From contig NZ_JAJNKA010000001.1 in the NCBI RefSeq assembly GCF_021533215.1, forward strand, positions 496,001 through 560,000: a DNA stretch of 64,000 nucleotides, in the 5' to 3' direction. Below, piece after piece: positions 8,916 through 18,531 of this stretch. Both the position numbers and the translations under genes were made by a program. The notes under the pieces are model-generated. The model was given only the letters and a program-made list of their open reading frames with translations, did no database searches and had not been told where the DNA came from. The stretch is from Portibacter lacus. Lineage in GTDB: Bacteria > Bacteroidota > Bacteroidia > Chitinophagales > Saprospiraceae. Positions within the stretch are counted from its first letter, which is position 1. Each line of letters begins with the position of its first letter.

Positions 8916-9608
8916 ATGCTCTCATCTAAACATTTAATAATTGTTCTTCTTGTAATTTGTGCTTTTCTGAAGGAGACGCAGGCACAAATTGAGCGTAGCG
9001 ACCGAAATGAAAGATATTCAGATATGGAATTAATCTCTATGTTAGATGCTGTTTTCAGATCTGAACAAGAGCCTATTACCCGTCGAGATAGTTTAATAGA
9101 CCTGTATGGAATAGAATCTGAATTGGCCAATGAGCAACAACTTATTTATGAGCACAATCATGAAATTAATGAGCAGAAGATAATAGAGCTTTTAGATAAT
9201 TTCGGTTGGCCTAAGAAGGAGATCATCGGTGTAAGAGGAAATAGAACCATATGTAATGTTATTCAACATTCAGATAATTGCATTAGAATCAAATACCTGC
9301 CGATGATGAAAGCTGCTGTAATGGATGGAAACCTAGATCCTCAACTACTGGCAAGGACTGAGGATCGCATTGCAACAGAAAGTGGTGAGTTACAAATCTA
9401 TGGTGGTCAGATGAAATATTATCCAGAAACTAAAAGTTTCAATGTTTGGCCAGTTTATGACCCTGTAAATATTGACAAAAGAAGGGCAGAAATAGGTCTT
9501 GGTCCTATTAAGGAATTTTTGAAAAATAGGTTTAATTTTGAATGGAATGTGGAAGAGCAGTTAGCAAGAAGTGCACATTTTAATGAAAAAATGGCAAGGA
9601 AAAGGTGA
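8916..9608 (+). CDS. Exported protein resembling DUF6624
   Basis: The ATG at 8916 gives a good signal peptide (MLSSKHLIIVLLVICAFLKE, cleaved after TQAQ); an earlier in-frame ATG is at 8880. The mature part contains NVIQHSDNCIRIKYLPMMKA, a DPQLLARTEDRIA segment, QIYGGQMKYYP, and the end segment DPVNIDKRRAEIGLGPIKEF. This order matches what I know of the uncharacterised DUF6624 family (QHxD...KYLP, LxDR, QxYGTQ, ExVDxRRxxxGL). No catalytic residues are known for it. It precedes rsgA in the same direction. Confidence 0.7.
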   Translation: MLSSKHLIIVLLVICAFLKETQAQIERSDRNERYSDMELISMLDAVFRSEQEPITRRDSLIDLYGIESELANEQQLIYEHNHEINEQKIIELLDNFGWPKKEIIGVRGNRTICNVIQHSDNCIRIKYLPMMKAAVMDGNLDPQLLARTEDRIATESGELQIYGGQMKYYPETKSFNVWPVYDPVNIDKRRAEIGLGPIKEFLKNRFNFEWNVEEQLARSAHFNEKMARKR

Positions 9609-9673
9609 GATGGAAAGATGTGCAAGACACACCAGATAGAAACCAAACGTTTTATTTTCAAATTAATCAACAA

Positions 9674-10738
9674 ATGACCATAGAAGATTTAGGTTATAAT
9701 GAGGTTTTAGAGGATCAGCGGAAAGAAAATGGATTTGCAGCATTTGATTTTGGAAGGATCATTTCAGAACATAAAGAGCGATATACCATTAAGACTCCAG
9801 AAGCTGAATACGAAGCCGAATTGCTAGGAAGGCTGAGATTTACAGCCGAAACGCGATATGACTTTCCTGCTGTCGGAGACTGGGTCGCTTTTTCTGAATA
9901 CGATGAAGGCAAAGCCTTAATTCATGGAATTTTTCCAAGGTATTCAGTCATAGAACGCCAAGCTGTGGGGAAATCTAGCGATGTCCAGATTATCGCTACG
10001 AATATAGATTATGGCATCATAGTTCAAGCGGTGGATCGTGATTTCAATTTGAATAGACTTGAGAGATATTTAATCATTTGTAATGCTTCTCGAGTATCGC
10101 CGATTATAGTATTGAGTAAGATCGATCTGGTGGATGAAAAAGTTCTGAATGAATATATCGGATCTGTCCATACACGTATGAAGGATGTTCCCGTTGTTTG
10201 CGTTAGTCATGACGCTGGTGGTTACAAAGCGTTAACTCCGTATATAAAAAAAGGAAAAACTTATTGTTTGTTAGGGTCTTCTGGTGTAGGGAAATCTACC
10301 TTACTTAACAATCTTGCTGGTGCTGATGTGATGGAAACGAGTGAAATCAGTACGAGTGTCAACAAGGGTCGACACACAACAAGTCATAGAGAATTATCAG
10401 TCTTAGAAAATGGTGCGATCATTATTGATAATCCAGGAATGAGGGAGGTTGGAATTTCTGACAGTAATCAAGGATTAGAAATTACTTTTGACACGATAAT
10501 GGAATACGCAAATCAGTGCAAGTACTCGGACTGTAGGCACGTAGAGGAAAGAGGTTGTGCTGTATTGGCAGCCTTAGAGAATGGAGAAATAGATGAAGCT
10601 GCATATGATAATTTTCGGAAATTAGAGAAAGAGAAAATGTACTTTGAGGCGAATAAAATTGATCGGAAAAAGAAAGAAAAAGATTTTGGAAAAATGATAA
10701 AGAATATTCAGAAAGATAGAAGAAAAAATAAGTATTGA
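9674..10738 (+). CDS. rsgA: Small ribosomal subunit biogenesis GTPase RsgA
   Basis: A circularly permuted GTPase that checks late maturation of the 30S subunit. After an OB-fold N-terminus the G motifs appear in permuted order: VLSKIDLVD (G4), GSSGVGKSTLLNNL (Walker A, about 220-233), TTSHREL and DNPGMREVG (G3). The C-terminal zinc site reads C-x4-C-x-H-x5-C (QCKYSDCRHVEERGC). The C-terminus is strongly basic, suited to rRNA binding. The frame is open from 9605, but I take the ATG at 9674, which begins MTIEDLGYNE as in Bacteroidota homologues. About 354 residues, normal length. Confidence 0.94.
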   Translation: MTIEDLGYNEVLEDQRKENGFAAFDFGRIISEHKERYTIKTPEAEYEAELLGRLRFTAETRYDFPAVGDWVAFSEYDEGKALIHGIFPRYSVIERQAVGKSSDVQIIATNIDYGIIVQAVDRDFNLNRLERYLIICNASRVSPIIVLSKIDLVDEKVLNEYIGSVHTRMKDVPVVCVSHDAGGYKALTPYIKKGKTYCLLGSSGVGKSTLLNNLAGADVMETSEISTSVNKGRHTTSHRELSVLENGAIIIDNPGMREVGISDSNQGLEITFDTIMEYANQCKYSDCRHVEERGCAVLAALENGEIDEAAYDNFRKLEKEKMYFEANKIDRKKKEKDFGKMIKNIQKDRRKNKY

Positions 10739-11033
10739 TTTTAAAAAATCTCCGAGTAATAAATTGATGTTATTGCACAATGATAATCTCAAAACAAAGG
10801 GGATGTTTAATTATTCTTTCTAAATTAGCGGCTGAATTCAATTTCAACTTTGAAAAGGATCTATAGTCCGTAATTTAGTCCTGTTTCTAAAGAAATGAAT
10901 CAGACTTATTTGCTTTTTCAAGGTAAGAAATTGAGCTTCGAAACAACAATATAACACATACCAACCCCCGCATCTTATGTTAAAAAAAACGGATATTTCG
11001 AATATTGATACTAAAAGTTCCATTCGCCTTAGT

Positions 11034-11540
11034 ATGAAGCTTTTACCTTTCTTTGTATTATTCATGCTATTCGGTTGTGAACCTATCGAAAAACCTCCTA
11101 TTAAAATAGACCCAGAAAATTGGTCGGAAAGAAGTATTGAATTGCCTAATTTAGATTCTCTTGAATTCGGCTCTTCATACCTGTCTGTATATTCTCAAAT
11201 ATATAGTTTTACCCTAGCAAAGAAATACAATTTGACGGCAATGATTAGCCTTCGAAATACGAGCGAAACAGATACAATATACCTGTCCAGAATCGAGTAT
11301 TTTAATACAGAAGGAGACAAGCTTAGATCATATTTTAAAAATGTAGTTTACTTAGCTCCGATGGAAACCATAGAAATCGTCATCGAGCAAACGGATTCCG
11401 AAGGAGGAACTGGAGCTAATTTTATGATCGATTGGTATATCCCGAAAGGCAGTCCGGAGCCACTTTTCGAAGGGGTAATGAATTCTATGCAAGCAACTCA
11501 AGGCCTCTCTTTTACAACGGAGGGCAAACGAATTAAGTAA
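11034..11540 (+). CDS. DUF3124 lipoprotein
   Basis: Starting at the ATG at 11034 gives a lipoprotein signal: hydrophobic core, then lipobox LFGC with the lipid-modified Cys near residue 15. The earlier ATG at 10977 adds 19 polar residues that would spoil the signal. The body matches DUF3124: YLSVYSQIYSFTLAKKYNL, then LRNTSETDTIYLSRIEYFNT, PMETIEIVIEQTDSEGGTGA and a QGLSFTTEGKRI end. Its function is unknown. The stop is 3 nt before marC, so the two are probably co-transcribed. Confidence 0.82.
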   Translation: MKLLPFFVLFMLFGCEPIEKPPIKIDPENWSERSIELPNLDSLEFGSSYLSVYSQIYSFTLAKKYNLTAMISLRNTSETDTIYLSRIEYFNTEGDKLRSYFKNVVYLAPMETIEIVIEQTDSEGGTGANFMIDWYIPKGSPEPLFEGVMNSMQATQGLSFTTEGKRIK

Positions 11541-11543
11541 TTT

Positions 11544-12152
11544 ATGGCAGAACTATTTGCAACATTTTTCTTTTTATTCGCTGTAATAGATCCTATTGGA
11601 TCCGTTCCAGTCTATCTTGAAGCAACGAAAGAGTTTGACTTGAAATATAGAAAAAGAATCGCCATCCGCGCATCTTTTGTCGCGTTTGGGATTTTACTAT
11701 TCTTTATTGTAGTTGGTCAGATTATTTTTGAAGGGATGGACGTATCTCTGGATGCATTTCAGATTTCAGGAGGAGTAATATTATTTCTCTTCGCATTAAC
11801 GATGATTTTTGGAGATGGAAAACCAGAGTCAGAAAAGAAAGGAATTACAGATTATAAACATGTGGTTATATTTCCTGTTGCCATACCTTCTATCGCATCA
11901 CCTGGAGCAATTATGGCTGTGGTTATTATGACAGATAATCATTTATATGGCTTTCAGCAGCAAGCAGTTACAACTGTAATGGTTATGGTAGTCGTTGCAG
12001 TAACAGCCCTCATTCTTTTGGCGGCTAACAAAGTACAGGAGGTTATCGGAACATATGGGATTACGGTGATTAGTAAAATTATGGGACTTATCCTTGCTTC
12101 TTATGCCGTTCAGAATATCATAAGTGGTCTAAGGGATTTTTACGTTTCTTGA
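11544..12152 (+). CDS. MarC family integral membrane protein
   Basis: The 202-residue protein has six hydrophobic helices in two similar halves. Family signatures are FAVIDPIGSVPVYLEAT (about 12-28) and FPVAIPSIASPGAIMAVVIM (about 108-127), the paired DPxGxxP / PxxxPGxI motifs of MarC/UPF0056. Despite the name, MarC proteins are not known to confer multidrug resistance; transport of an unknown solute is assumed. The gene starts 3 nt after the DUF3124 lipoprotein. Confidence 0.9.
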   Translation: MAELFATFFFLFAVIDPIGSVPVYLEATKEFDLKYRKRIAIRASFVAFGILLFFIVVGQIIFEGMDVSLDAFQISGGVILFLFALTMIFGDGKPESEKKGITDYKHVVIFPVAIPSIASPGAIMAVVIMTDNHLYGFQQQAVTTVMVMVVVAVTALILLAANKVQEVIGTYGITVISKIMGLILASYAVQNIISGLRDFYVS

Positions 12153-12200
12153 TATTTGAGATTTTGATATCACTTTCTTTTATGTCAATTTTAGACTTGA

Positions 12201-12614
12201 ATGAATAAAGAAAAGCAAGTCAGGATGAAGAAAATACCTTTTAATAAAAAGGACTTAGTCAAGCGGAAACCAATCTGGATCGCTATTTCTAATCTTTATT
12301 TAGATACTGAATTACAGGATTATCAGCACAAGAATATTGCGAAAATTATCAATGAAAGTCCATATTCATTAGCTGAAGTTCAAGCCATCGATAAGTATGA
12401 AGTCTTTCCCATATTGAAAACCAATTTGATTAGTGTCGCTGGAGCGTGGAGTGGCTTTAAAGAAGATTGGTTAGTGAAGTCAATTTTAGAAAAACTCGAA
12501 AAGCAAAATTTCTATAACGATAGCATGATCAAAATCTCTTATTATTTTATGGGAAAAATAACTAGAGAAAGCTGGGAAAAAATAAGGGCTGAATTTCTGA
12601 GATTACAATCGTAA
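12201..12614 (+). CDS. Uncharacterised cytosolic protein (DUF7079-like)
   Basis: A 137-residue soluble protein without signal or membrane segments. It carries RKPIWIAISNLYLDTELQDY, IINESPYSLAEVQAI and TNLISVAGAWSGFKEDWL, a set of motifs I associate with a small uncharacterised family (xRxPVWxALSxLFLDTEL), often listed as DUF7079; the label is tentative. A second ATG at 12225 would shorten it by eight residues. It follows marC by 48 nt. Confidence 0.6.
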   Translation: MNKEKQVRMKKIPFNKKDLVKRKPIWIAISNLYLDTELQDYQHKNIAKIINESPYSLAEVQAIDKYEVFPILKTNLISVAGAWSGFKEDWLVKSILEKLEKQNFYNDSMIKISYYFMGKITRESWEKIRAEFLRLQS

Positions 12615-12790
12615 TCCTTGATTTATTGCTGGCTTTTTATTCATAATTCTACCTTCTTTCAACTTCTTTTGTATATTTAGAATCAATGATCATTGATGAA
12701 TAAAAGTCTTGGATATTTACATAGATATTTTAATAAAGTATCAATAAAATCCTAACTCTTAAATGATGTATAATGCACATTTAAGGGAAT

Positions 12791-15163
12791 ATGACCATGA
12801 AAATACAGGAACTTATGCAATTAAGAATTTTACTATCCTTTTTCTTTATCTGTAGCTATATCTTTGCGAGTGGACAAAGAGCAGAAGACTACAAGACATT
12901 ATCTGAAGATGGATCTTGGTGCTGGTTCTCCGATCCAAGATCAGTATATCATCAAGGGAAAAAAGAATGCACTTATACTGGATTTGTAACTTCAGAAGGA
13001 GACATTGTAATTACATCTAAGGATCATAAATCTGGTCTAGAATCCAGGCACACCATTTACAAAAATCTTGAGGTAGATGACCATGTGAATCCTTCCATTC
13101 TATTCCTCCCTGATGGGAGATTAATGGTTTTCTTTACGAAACATAATGGCTTACTTTATTATACCACTTCAGAATTGCCAGAAGACATATCTAAGTTTGG
13201 AAAAGTGAATTCATTGAATTTAGGAAAAATGAGTTGCTATACCAATCCTGTATTGTTGAGCGGTGAGGCGAATCGGATATATTTGTTTTATAGAGGTGGG
13301 TATGACTGGAAACCTTCTTACATCACATCTGATGATTTAGGAAAGAATTGGTCTAAGCCAAAATCTTTCGTTTCGAAAGAGATAAATGTTAGTTCTAATC
13401 GCCCTTATACTAAAGTTGTTTCAGATGGTATAGCTAATATTCATTTTGCATTTACCGATGGACATCCACGAGATGAAAGTCAGAACTCTATCTATTATTT
13501 GCGATATGAAGGTGGAAGTTTTTATGATGCTAGTGGCAAAGTATTAGGCGATGTTAATCATTTGCCTATTAGACAGGAATCCATTCCCAAGGCTTATGAC
13601 GGAGTAGAACATAACCAAAGAGCTTGGATCTGGGATATCGCTTTAAATGAGCAAAGCAATCCAGTAATCGCATTTACCACCATGCCTGAAGAAACCAACC
13701 ATTTTTATAATTATGGAATATGGAATGGTAAGGAATGGATTACTAATCAAATCTGTAGTGCAGGAAGTTCATTTCCACGATTTGTAAGGAAAAAGGAGGA
13801 GAGAAATCGGGAACCACATTATTCTGGTGGCATTTCCATTGACCATAATAAAACGAATACAGTTTATCTTTCGAAACCGCATAACGATCGATATGAAATA
13901 GAAGAATGGACGACAATGGATAATGGTAAGTCCTTTTCATCTAACTCAGTAACTACAAATTCGTTAAGAGATAATATTCGACCTGTCGTCGTAAGAAATG
14001 CGCCGAAAGAATTATCACCGAGAGTGCTTTGGATGAATGTAGATCACTACGAGCACTACACTAAATTTCACACGGCTATTAAAGGAAACCAACCAGCAAA
14101 TAAGTTTAGTGGGAAAATTTCTGAAGATTCCGTAAAAGCGGTTTTGACGGCAGTTGCGGATTGGCAGATCGATAATTTTCATTTGGTGAAGCATCATACT
14201 TTAGACTGGACGAATGGAGCACTTTATGCTGGGATGATGACTTGGGCTAAGACAAGTTCAGATAAGAAATATTTGGATTGGTTAAATAGGATCGGTTGGA
14301 AATTTCATTGGCAACCGTATTATCGAATGTATCATGCAGATGATGTGGTCGTCAGTCAGATGTACTTAGATATGTATGAGGAAAAGAAAGCTGATAAAAA
14401 TAGTTACCGAATTCTGGGGCCGACTAAAGCGAGACTAGATTATGTGATCAATAATCCTTCGAAGGGAACATTGCTTTTGAATTATAGAGATGCGCAAACA
14501 TTGGAACGTTGGTCGTGGTGTGATGCATTATTTATGGCACCACCTGTATATGTAAAAATGGCCAATATTACTGGCGATGATAAGTATTTGTCCTTCATGG
14601 ATCAAGAATTTAAGGCGACGTATGATTTTTTATATGACCAAGAGGAACATTTGTTTTATAGAGATCACCGGTTTTTTCCAGATGTAAAATTGGAATCGAA
14701 TGGAGAAAAGATCTTTTGGGGCCGAGGGAATGGATGGGTGTTAGGTGGATTGGTTTCGATGCTTAAAGACTTACCGAAGGACAGTAAATATAGACCATTC
14801 TATGAGGAGCTTTTCAAGGAAATGTCGGAGAAAGTTGTTGAATGTCAAGGTAAGGAGGGATTCTGGCATGCAAGTATGCTTGATCCAGGAAGTTACCCGA
14901 ATCCTGAAACGAGTTCTAGCGCATTTTTCTGTTATGCACTAGCATATGGGATTAATTCTGGATTATTAGAAAAAGATAAATACTTACCGGTGGTGACAAA
15001 GTCATGGGAAGCATTAGTGAGTGCAGTTCATCCAGATGGTAAACTTGGTTGGGTTCAGCCAATAGGAGAGGATCCTAAAAAAGTGACTGCTGAAATGACG
15101 GAAGTATATGGAGTCGGCGCATTCTTATTAGCTGGTACGGAGATGTTGGAGTTGATAGAGTAA
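12791..15163 (+). CDS. Secreted BNR-4 domain + GH105 (unsaturated glycuronyl hydrolase-like) fusion
   Basis: A 790-residue two-domain enzyme. After a signal peptide (the ATG at 12815, MQLRILLSFFFICSYIFAS, may be the true start), residues about 35-435 form a BNR_4-type domain opening DGSWCWFSDPRSVYHQGKK. Residues about 445-790 are a GH105/GH88-type (alpha/alpha)6 barrel: HHTLDWTNGALYAGM, YHADDVVVSQMYLDMYE, RWSWCDALFMAPPVY (catalytic Asp near 577) and FWGRGNGWVLGGL. GH105 enzymes remove unsaturated uronic acids left by polysaccharide lyases. There is no T9SS tail. The upstream domain may bind or cleave the same pectin- or ulvan-like polymer. Confidence 0.85.
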   Translation: MTMKIQELMQLRILLSFFFICSYIFASGQRAEDYKTLSEDGSWCWFSDPRSVYHQGKKECTYTGFVTSEGDIVITSKDHKSGLESRHTIYKNLEVDDHVNPSILFLPDGRLMVFFTKHNGLLYYTTSELPEDISKFGKVNSLNLGKMSCYTNPVLLSGEANRIYLFYRGGYDWKPSYITSDDLGKNWSKPKSFVSKEINVSSNRPYTKVVSDGIANIHFAFTDGHPRDESQNSIYYLRYEGGSFYDASGKVLGDVNHLPIRQESIPKAYDGVEHNQRAWIWDIALNEQSNPVIAFTTMPEETNHFYNYGIWNGKEWITNQICSAGSSFPRFVRKKEERNREPHYSGGISIDHNKTNTVYLSKPHNDRYEIEEWTTMDNGKSFSSNSVTTNSLRDNIRPVVVRNAPKELSPRVLWMNVDHYEHYTKFHTAIKGNQPANKFSGKISEDSVKAVLTAVADWQIDNFHLVKHHTLDWTNGALYAGMMTWAKTSSDKKYLDWLNRIGWKFHWQPYYRMYHADDVVVSQMYLDMYEEKKADKNSYRILGPTKARLDYVINNPSKGTLLLNYRDAQTLERWSWCDALFMAPPVYVKMANITGDDKYLSFMDQEFKATYDFLYDQEEHLFYRDHRFFPDVKLESNGEKIFWGRGNGWVLGGLVSMLKDLPKDSKYRPFYEELFKEMSEKVVECQGKEGFWHASMLDPGSYPNPETSSSAFFCYALAYGINSGLLEKDKYLPVVTKSWEALVSAVHPDGKLGWVQPIGEDPKKVTAEMTEVYGVGAFLLAGTEMLELIE

Positions 15164-15764
15164 GATGGTTTAGGAAAACCACTTGATCGTCTCATCTCCA
15201 GTGATCCGATGAACTGTGATTAAGCGATTTTGAATTAAACTCGACCTGACATTTTTTAAGAGGAGTCTTGTGAGTAAGCGAGAATCCGTTGGTAAGCGGA
15301 CAGGGTGTAAGGTCTTTAGTGGTAGAATAGAAACAGAATACTAGATCGTCGAGCCGAAACGAAGTGTACGGATCGGCGAGCTAATCGAGGAATCCTAATG
15401 TTACAACTTGAGCCCAGCGATCCCTTCGTCTCTCGGGCTCAGTGATCTAATTACAATGTTTTCTTGCTTCTCTTACTTTCCACGCTTGATTCCTCTGCGA
15501 ACTCCGCGCCTTGGCGAAATTTCTATTTTTTAGAATCGTAAGACTTCTAATACTTCCTTGCAAGATTGATGTCATCGCTAAAAGCGATAACATCAGGAAT
15601 TCTGAGTAAGGGCAGATGTTGTTTTAGCCTATCTGTTAGGCTCACTAAAGTTGATTCTATGGAGTTTTTTCCTCTATCCACTATCCACTAACTAGCGGCC
15701 GCAGCCGCTTTCGCGGTTCACTCCTTGGAAAACTGTCGTATTCCAGCCTTCGGCATCGTCGTTC
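15164..15764 (+). other. Noncoding stretch with interspersed-repeat-like sequence
   Basis: No convincing gene in 600 bp. It is less AT-rich than its surroundings. It contains a 25-bp motif shared with position 23993, an imperfect inverted repeat GAGCCC...GGGCTC (about 15412-15440), and a stretch about 15487-15522 (CTCTGCGAACTCCGCGCCTT) of the kind that recurs in intergenic regions of many Bacteroidota. A small GC-rich palindromic patch (CTAGCGGCCGCAGCCGC) lies near 15692. The stretch separates the converging GH105 fusion and the esterase/peptidase gene. Confidence 0.55.
15183..15207 (+). repeat. 25-bp dispersed repeat, copy 1
   Basis: TTGATCGTCTCATCTCCAGT plus GATCC. It matches 22 of 25 positions with 23993-24017, with the final 16 bases identical. 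Both copies lie 20-45 nt after the stop codon of a plus-strand reading frame in the polysaccharide region. Confidence 0.6.
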
Positions 15765-18338
15765 TTACTTCCACTGGAAATCTCCTGTCTCCATACTCCA
15801 GTCATTGCCAAAAAATCCAGCACACTTAATAGCATCTAAGCCAATCTGTAATGCCGAAGAATCAAACAAAGTAAAGTCAGGAAACGAGGTCCCGTTAACC
15901 ATATAGTGATTCGGATAAGTCGCCTTCATGCCCGCAAGTCCAGTTCCAGTAACAACACCGATTGTCGCTACATCACTATCCTGTCTTGGATATACAAAAT
16001 AACTTCCCCATTGTTTTCCACTAAGAGTTACTCCATTGATAACTACTTTTCCTGTTTCTACCTGTATCGGACAATCTTTTAGAAGCGCTTTCCACGCTCC
16101 ATTGCTATCACTATTTCCGTAAATAACAACGTTTCTATCCTTGTAAGTCGCCGCCGAAAAATCAGTATCACGGATCACTTCCACTTTCCCATTTGCTCTA
16201 TAATAGAACGTTTCCGCATCAAACATAGCCTTCATTTTATTCCAATCATTCTCTTGCGCACTCCCTTTCGTTCCATAAACAAAAACCACATTATTTCTAA
16301 AAGCATCCTTAAAGCCACCATTTCTGTGTGGCCCTTTCTCACTTTTCGGTGCAGCGCTTCCTATTTCCCACTTGTCATCTACATGTTTTAAAACCAATTT
16401 TTTAGCACTTCCAGTTTTTATTTCTTGGTCATTCACTACAATTGTTTCTGGAACACTTTCGAAACTTGACAAATCAAGCTCAGCAGTCGCTGTATTTTCA
16501 AAATCAATCGTGAATCCTTCCTCATTATTGAAATTGAAACTACTTAACTCGAAAGGCTTCTCCTGCTGTTGAATAGTAACAAAGTGAGAACTAGCAGAAA
16601 CACCTGGCGATGTGGTATAGAATTCTAATTTCTTTAAAGAACTGGTTTCTGGAATTTTTCGTGCTTTGAAAAAATCAAATAACTGTGGCCAGTCCACGCT
16701 GTGATCTCCATACCAGTGTGTACCATCAGGGTACTCATAATAAACAAAATCATTGTGATATTCACCCAACGTTTTTCTCATATCTTGTGCGATGAAAGTC
16801 GGTACAACATTGTCTTTTTCTCCATGAAGAATATAAACACCCAGATGTAAGTAATTTCGTTTAATTTTTAACGTTCTAGAAGGATTTCCAGCTCTCTGAA
16901 CCATCGCGTCCATTGGCAATAAAGCAGGTGGATTACTCATTTCTGCGACCATTTCTGGAGTCATTCCGAATCGCTTCAGTTGTTCCGCATTCATTGTTCT
17001 TAATCTCCTTGTGAAACTGTTACGGTATTCTAATAAATCAGGATATCCAGCACATGGTGCAATTGCCGCAAAATGATCAGGATAGGTTGCACCTAAGTAC
17101 CATGTTCCATGTCCACCCATCGAGTGTCCTGTTAAATAAACTTTCTGTGGATCCGGCTTGTAAATTGATTTTGCCTCGGCTAAAACTTCCATTGCATCGA
17201 TTCGACCCCAATCTTCCCACGCAAACCCAAACGGTCTTCTGTTCGTCGGAGCAATTAACGTCCCCCAATCTTTCTTTTTATATGCTCGAGCTTGATTCGT
17301 GGCCTCTACAGACGCGCCGTGCACCGAAAGAAATAGCGCCTGATTTTCAGTTGCAGGCTCTGTTGTCGGAGTGACACTGAAATACTGAACACTGTTGTCT
17401 ATTTCACTTAAGAAAGTGCGCTTATGGTAATCATTTTTTGATTTTACTTTCAATGTTACCTCCGTAGCCGCAAGAGATTTTCCCTTTGAATCAATAAGAT
17501 CAAGGTTTATTAAAGCTTCTTCTTCCGAAAGCCCTCCGATTGTTGGAGTTCTGAATGCAATTTTAGTTACTGATAAAGGTGGCAAGTCAATTAGTCCTAA
17601 TCTTAAGCCATCAGATTTGCCCTCTAACGCTGCTTTTACGCTTGAGTTTTTAATCCATTCTTCACTAGAATTAACAACCCTAATTCCACCTAAATATTGC
17701 ATGGATTCCTCATTCAGAATATCTGGTAAGGTCATGTCTCTTGAAGTAAATAACTGGGGAGCACTTGGCTCTATTAGCCTTGCTCGTATTCTTGGGAACC
17801 TTCCTACTTTCATTACAAAGGTATTAAGACCCTTTTTTAGCTTGATCGGAATCAAAGAATATCCAAAATCGTAATGATCACCTTCATGAGGAAAACCATT
17901 GACCAACGCCACAGAATGACCCGATGCTTCGAATAAAACGATCTTTTCTTTTTCTGATGTAAACGATAAATATACAAATGAAGACCGCAAACTTCGATCA
18001 CTGAATGAACTAGTGGAGTCTACACTAATCGCTTCCCATTTCATGGCATCTCCTCTTCCGTCGATATCAAAAATATCACCTGCACTTGGATTGTAACTGC
18101 CATCATTTAAGAATTTATCAAAAACTTGATCCTTAGGGAAGTTGATAGGAGCTCTGCCTTGGACTTTTACAGCCAGACCTTTTTGGAAGACGTGAAAGAG
18201 TTTTCCTTCATTTATTTCATTCACCTTTTCTTTGCCAAAGTATTCGACAATATTTCCTTGCCTATCTTGGCCTGTGGCAAGAAAAAACATTGACATAAAA
18301 AAGAATAAGAAGGGAATAGATCGTAAGTAAGTTTTCAT
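15765..18338 (-). CDS. Secreted alpha/beta-hydrolase (prolyl-oligopeptidase/esterase type)
   Basis: An 857-residue exported protein (signal MKTYLRSIPFLFFFMSMFFL, then TGQ). The N-terminal 300 residues look like beta-sandwich sensor/carbohydrate-binding-like domains. A central alpha/beta-hydrolase domain carries the nucleophile in YLTGHSMGGHGTW (GxSxG, about residue 405), a probable acid in LHGEKDNVVP and a probable base in GTHWYGDHS. The last 200 residues resemble the C-terminal domain seen beside such hydrolases in Planctomycetes and Bacteroidota. It may deacylate polysaccharides or cleave peptides; the polysaccharide genes around it favour an esterase. No T9SS signal. Confidence 0.78.
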   Translation of the reverse strand: MKTYLRSIPFLFFFMSMFFLATGQDRQGNIVEYFGKEKVNEINEGKLFHVFQKGLAVKVQGRAPINFPKDQVFDKFLNDGSYNPSAGDIFDIDGRGDAMKWEAISVDSTSSFSDRSLRSSFVYLSFTSEKEKIVLFEASGHSVALVNGFPHEGDHYDFGYSLIPIKLKKGLNTFVMKVGRFPRIRARLIEPSAPQLFTSRDMTLPDILNEESMQYLGGIRVVNSSEEWIKNSSVKAALEGKSDGLRLGLIDLPPLSVTKIAFRTPTIGGLSEEEALINLDLIDSKGKSLAATEVTLKVKSKNDYHKRTFLSEIDNSVQYFSVTPTTEPATENQALFLSVHGASVEATNQARAYKKKDWGTLIAPTNRRPFGFAWEDWGRIDAMEVLAEAKSIYKPDPQKVYLTGHSMGGHGTWYLGATYPDHFAAIAPCAGYPDLLEYRNSFTRRLRTMNAEQLKRFGMTPEMVAEMSNPPALLPMDAMVQRAGNPSRTLKIKRNYLHLGVYILHGEKDNVVPTFIAQDMRKTLGEYHNDFVYYEYPDGTHWYGDHSVDWPQLFDFFKARKIPETSSLKKLEFYTTSPGVSASSHFVTIQQQEKPFELSSFNFNNEEGFTIDFENTATAELDLSSFESVPETIVVNDQEIKTGSAKKLVLKHVDDKWEIGSAAPKSEKGPHRNGGFKDAFRNNVVFVYGTKGSAQENDWNKMKAMFDAETFYYRANGKVEVIRDTDFSAATYKDRNVVIYGNSDSNGAWKALLKDCPIQVETGKVVINGVTLSGKQWGSYFVYPRQDSDVATIGVVTGTGLAGMKATYPNHYMVNGTSFPDFTLFDSSALQIGLDAIKCAGFFGNDWSMETGDFQWK

Positions 18339-18531
18339 CGTTTATTTATAGTTTATTTTGCAAAATCATATTCAGATAACTGTCTTTATATGATAAAAAT
18401 AGTAAATTACTAAAATTAGTGTGTTAACGTTAACATTCCCATAAAAATAGGGAGAAAAAAATGAATATGTTGCATATTATCCAAGAAATTGTATTCATTG
18501 AAATCAATATGTAGCATAAAACATAAGTAAA

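Noticed and set aside
17054-17374. 106-codon plus-strand frame within the esterase gene
   Set aside because: It is antisense to the GHSMGG catalytic region of the real gene.
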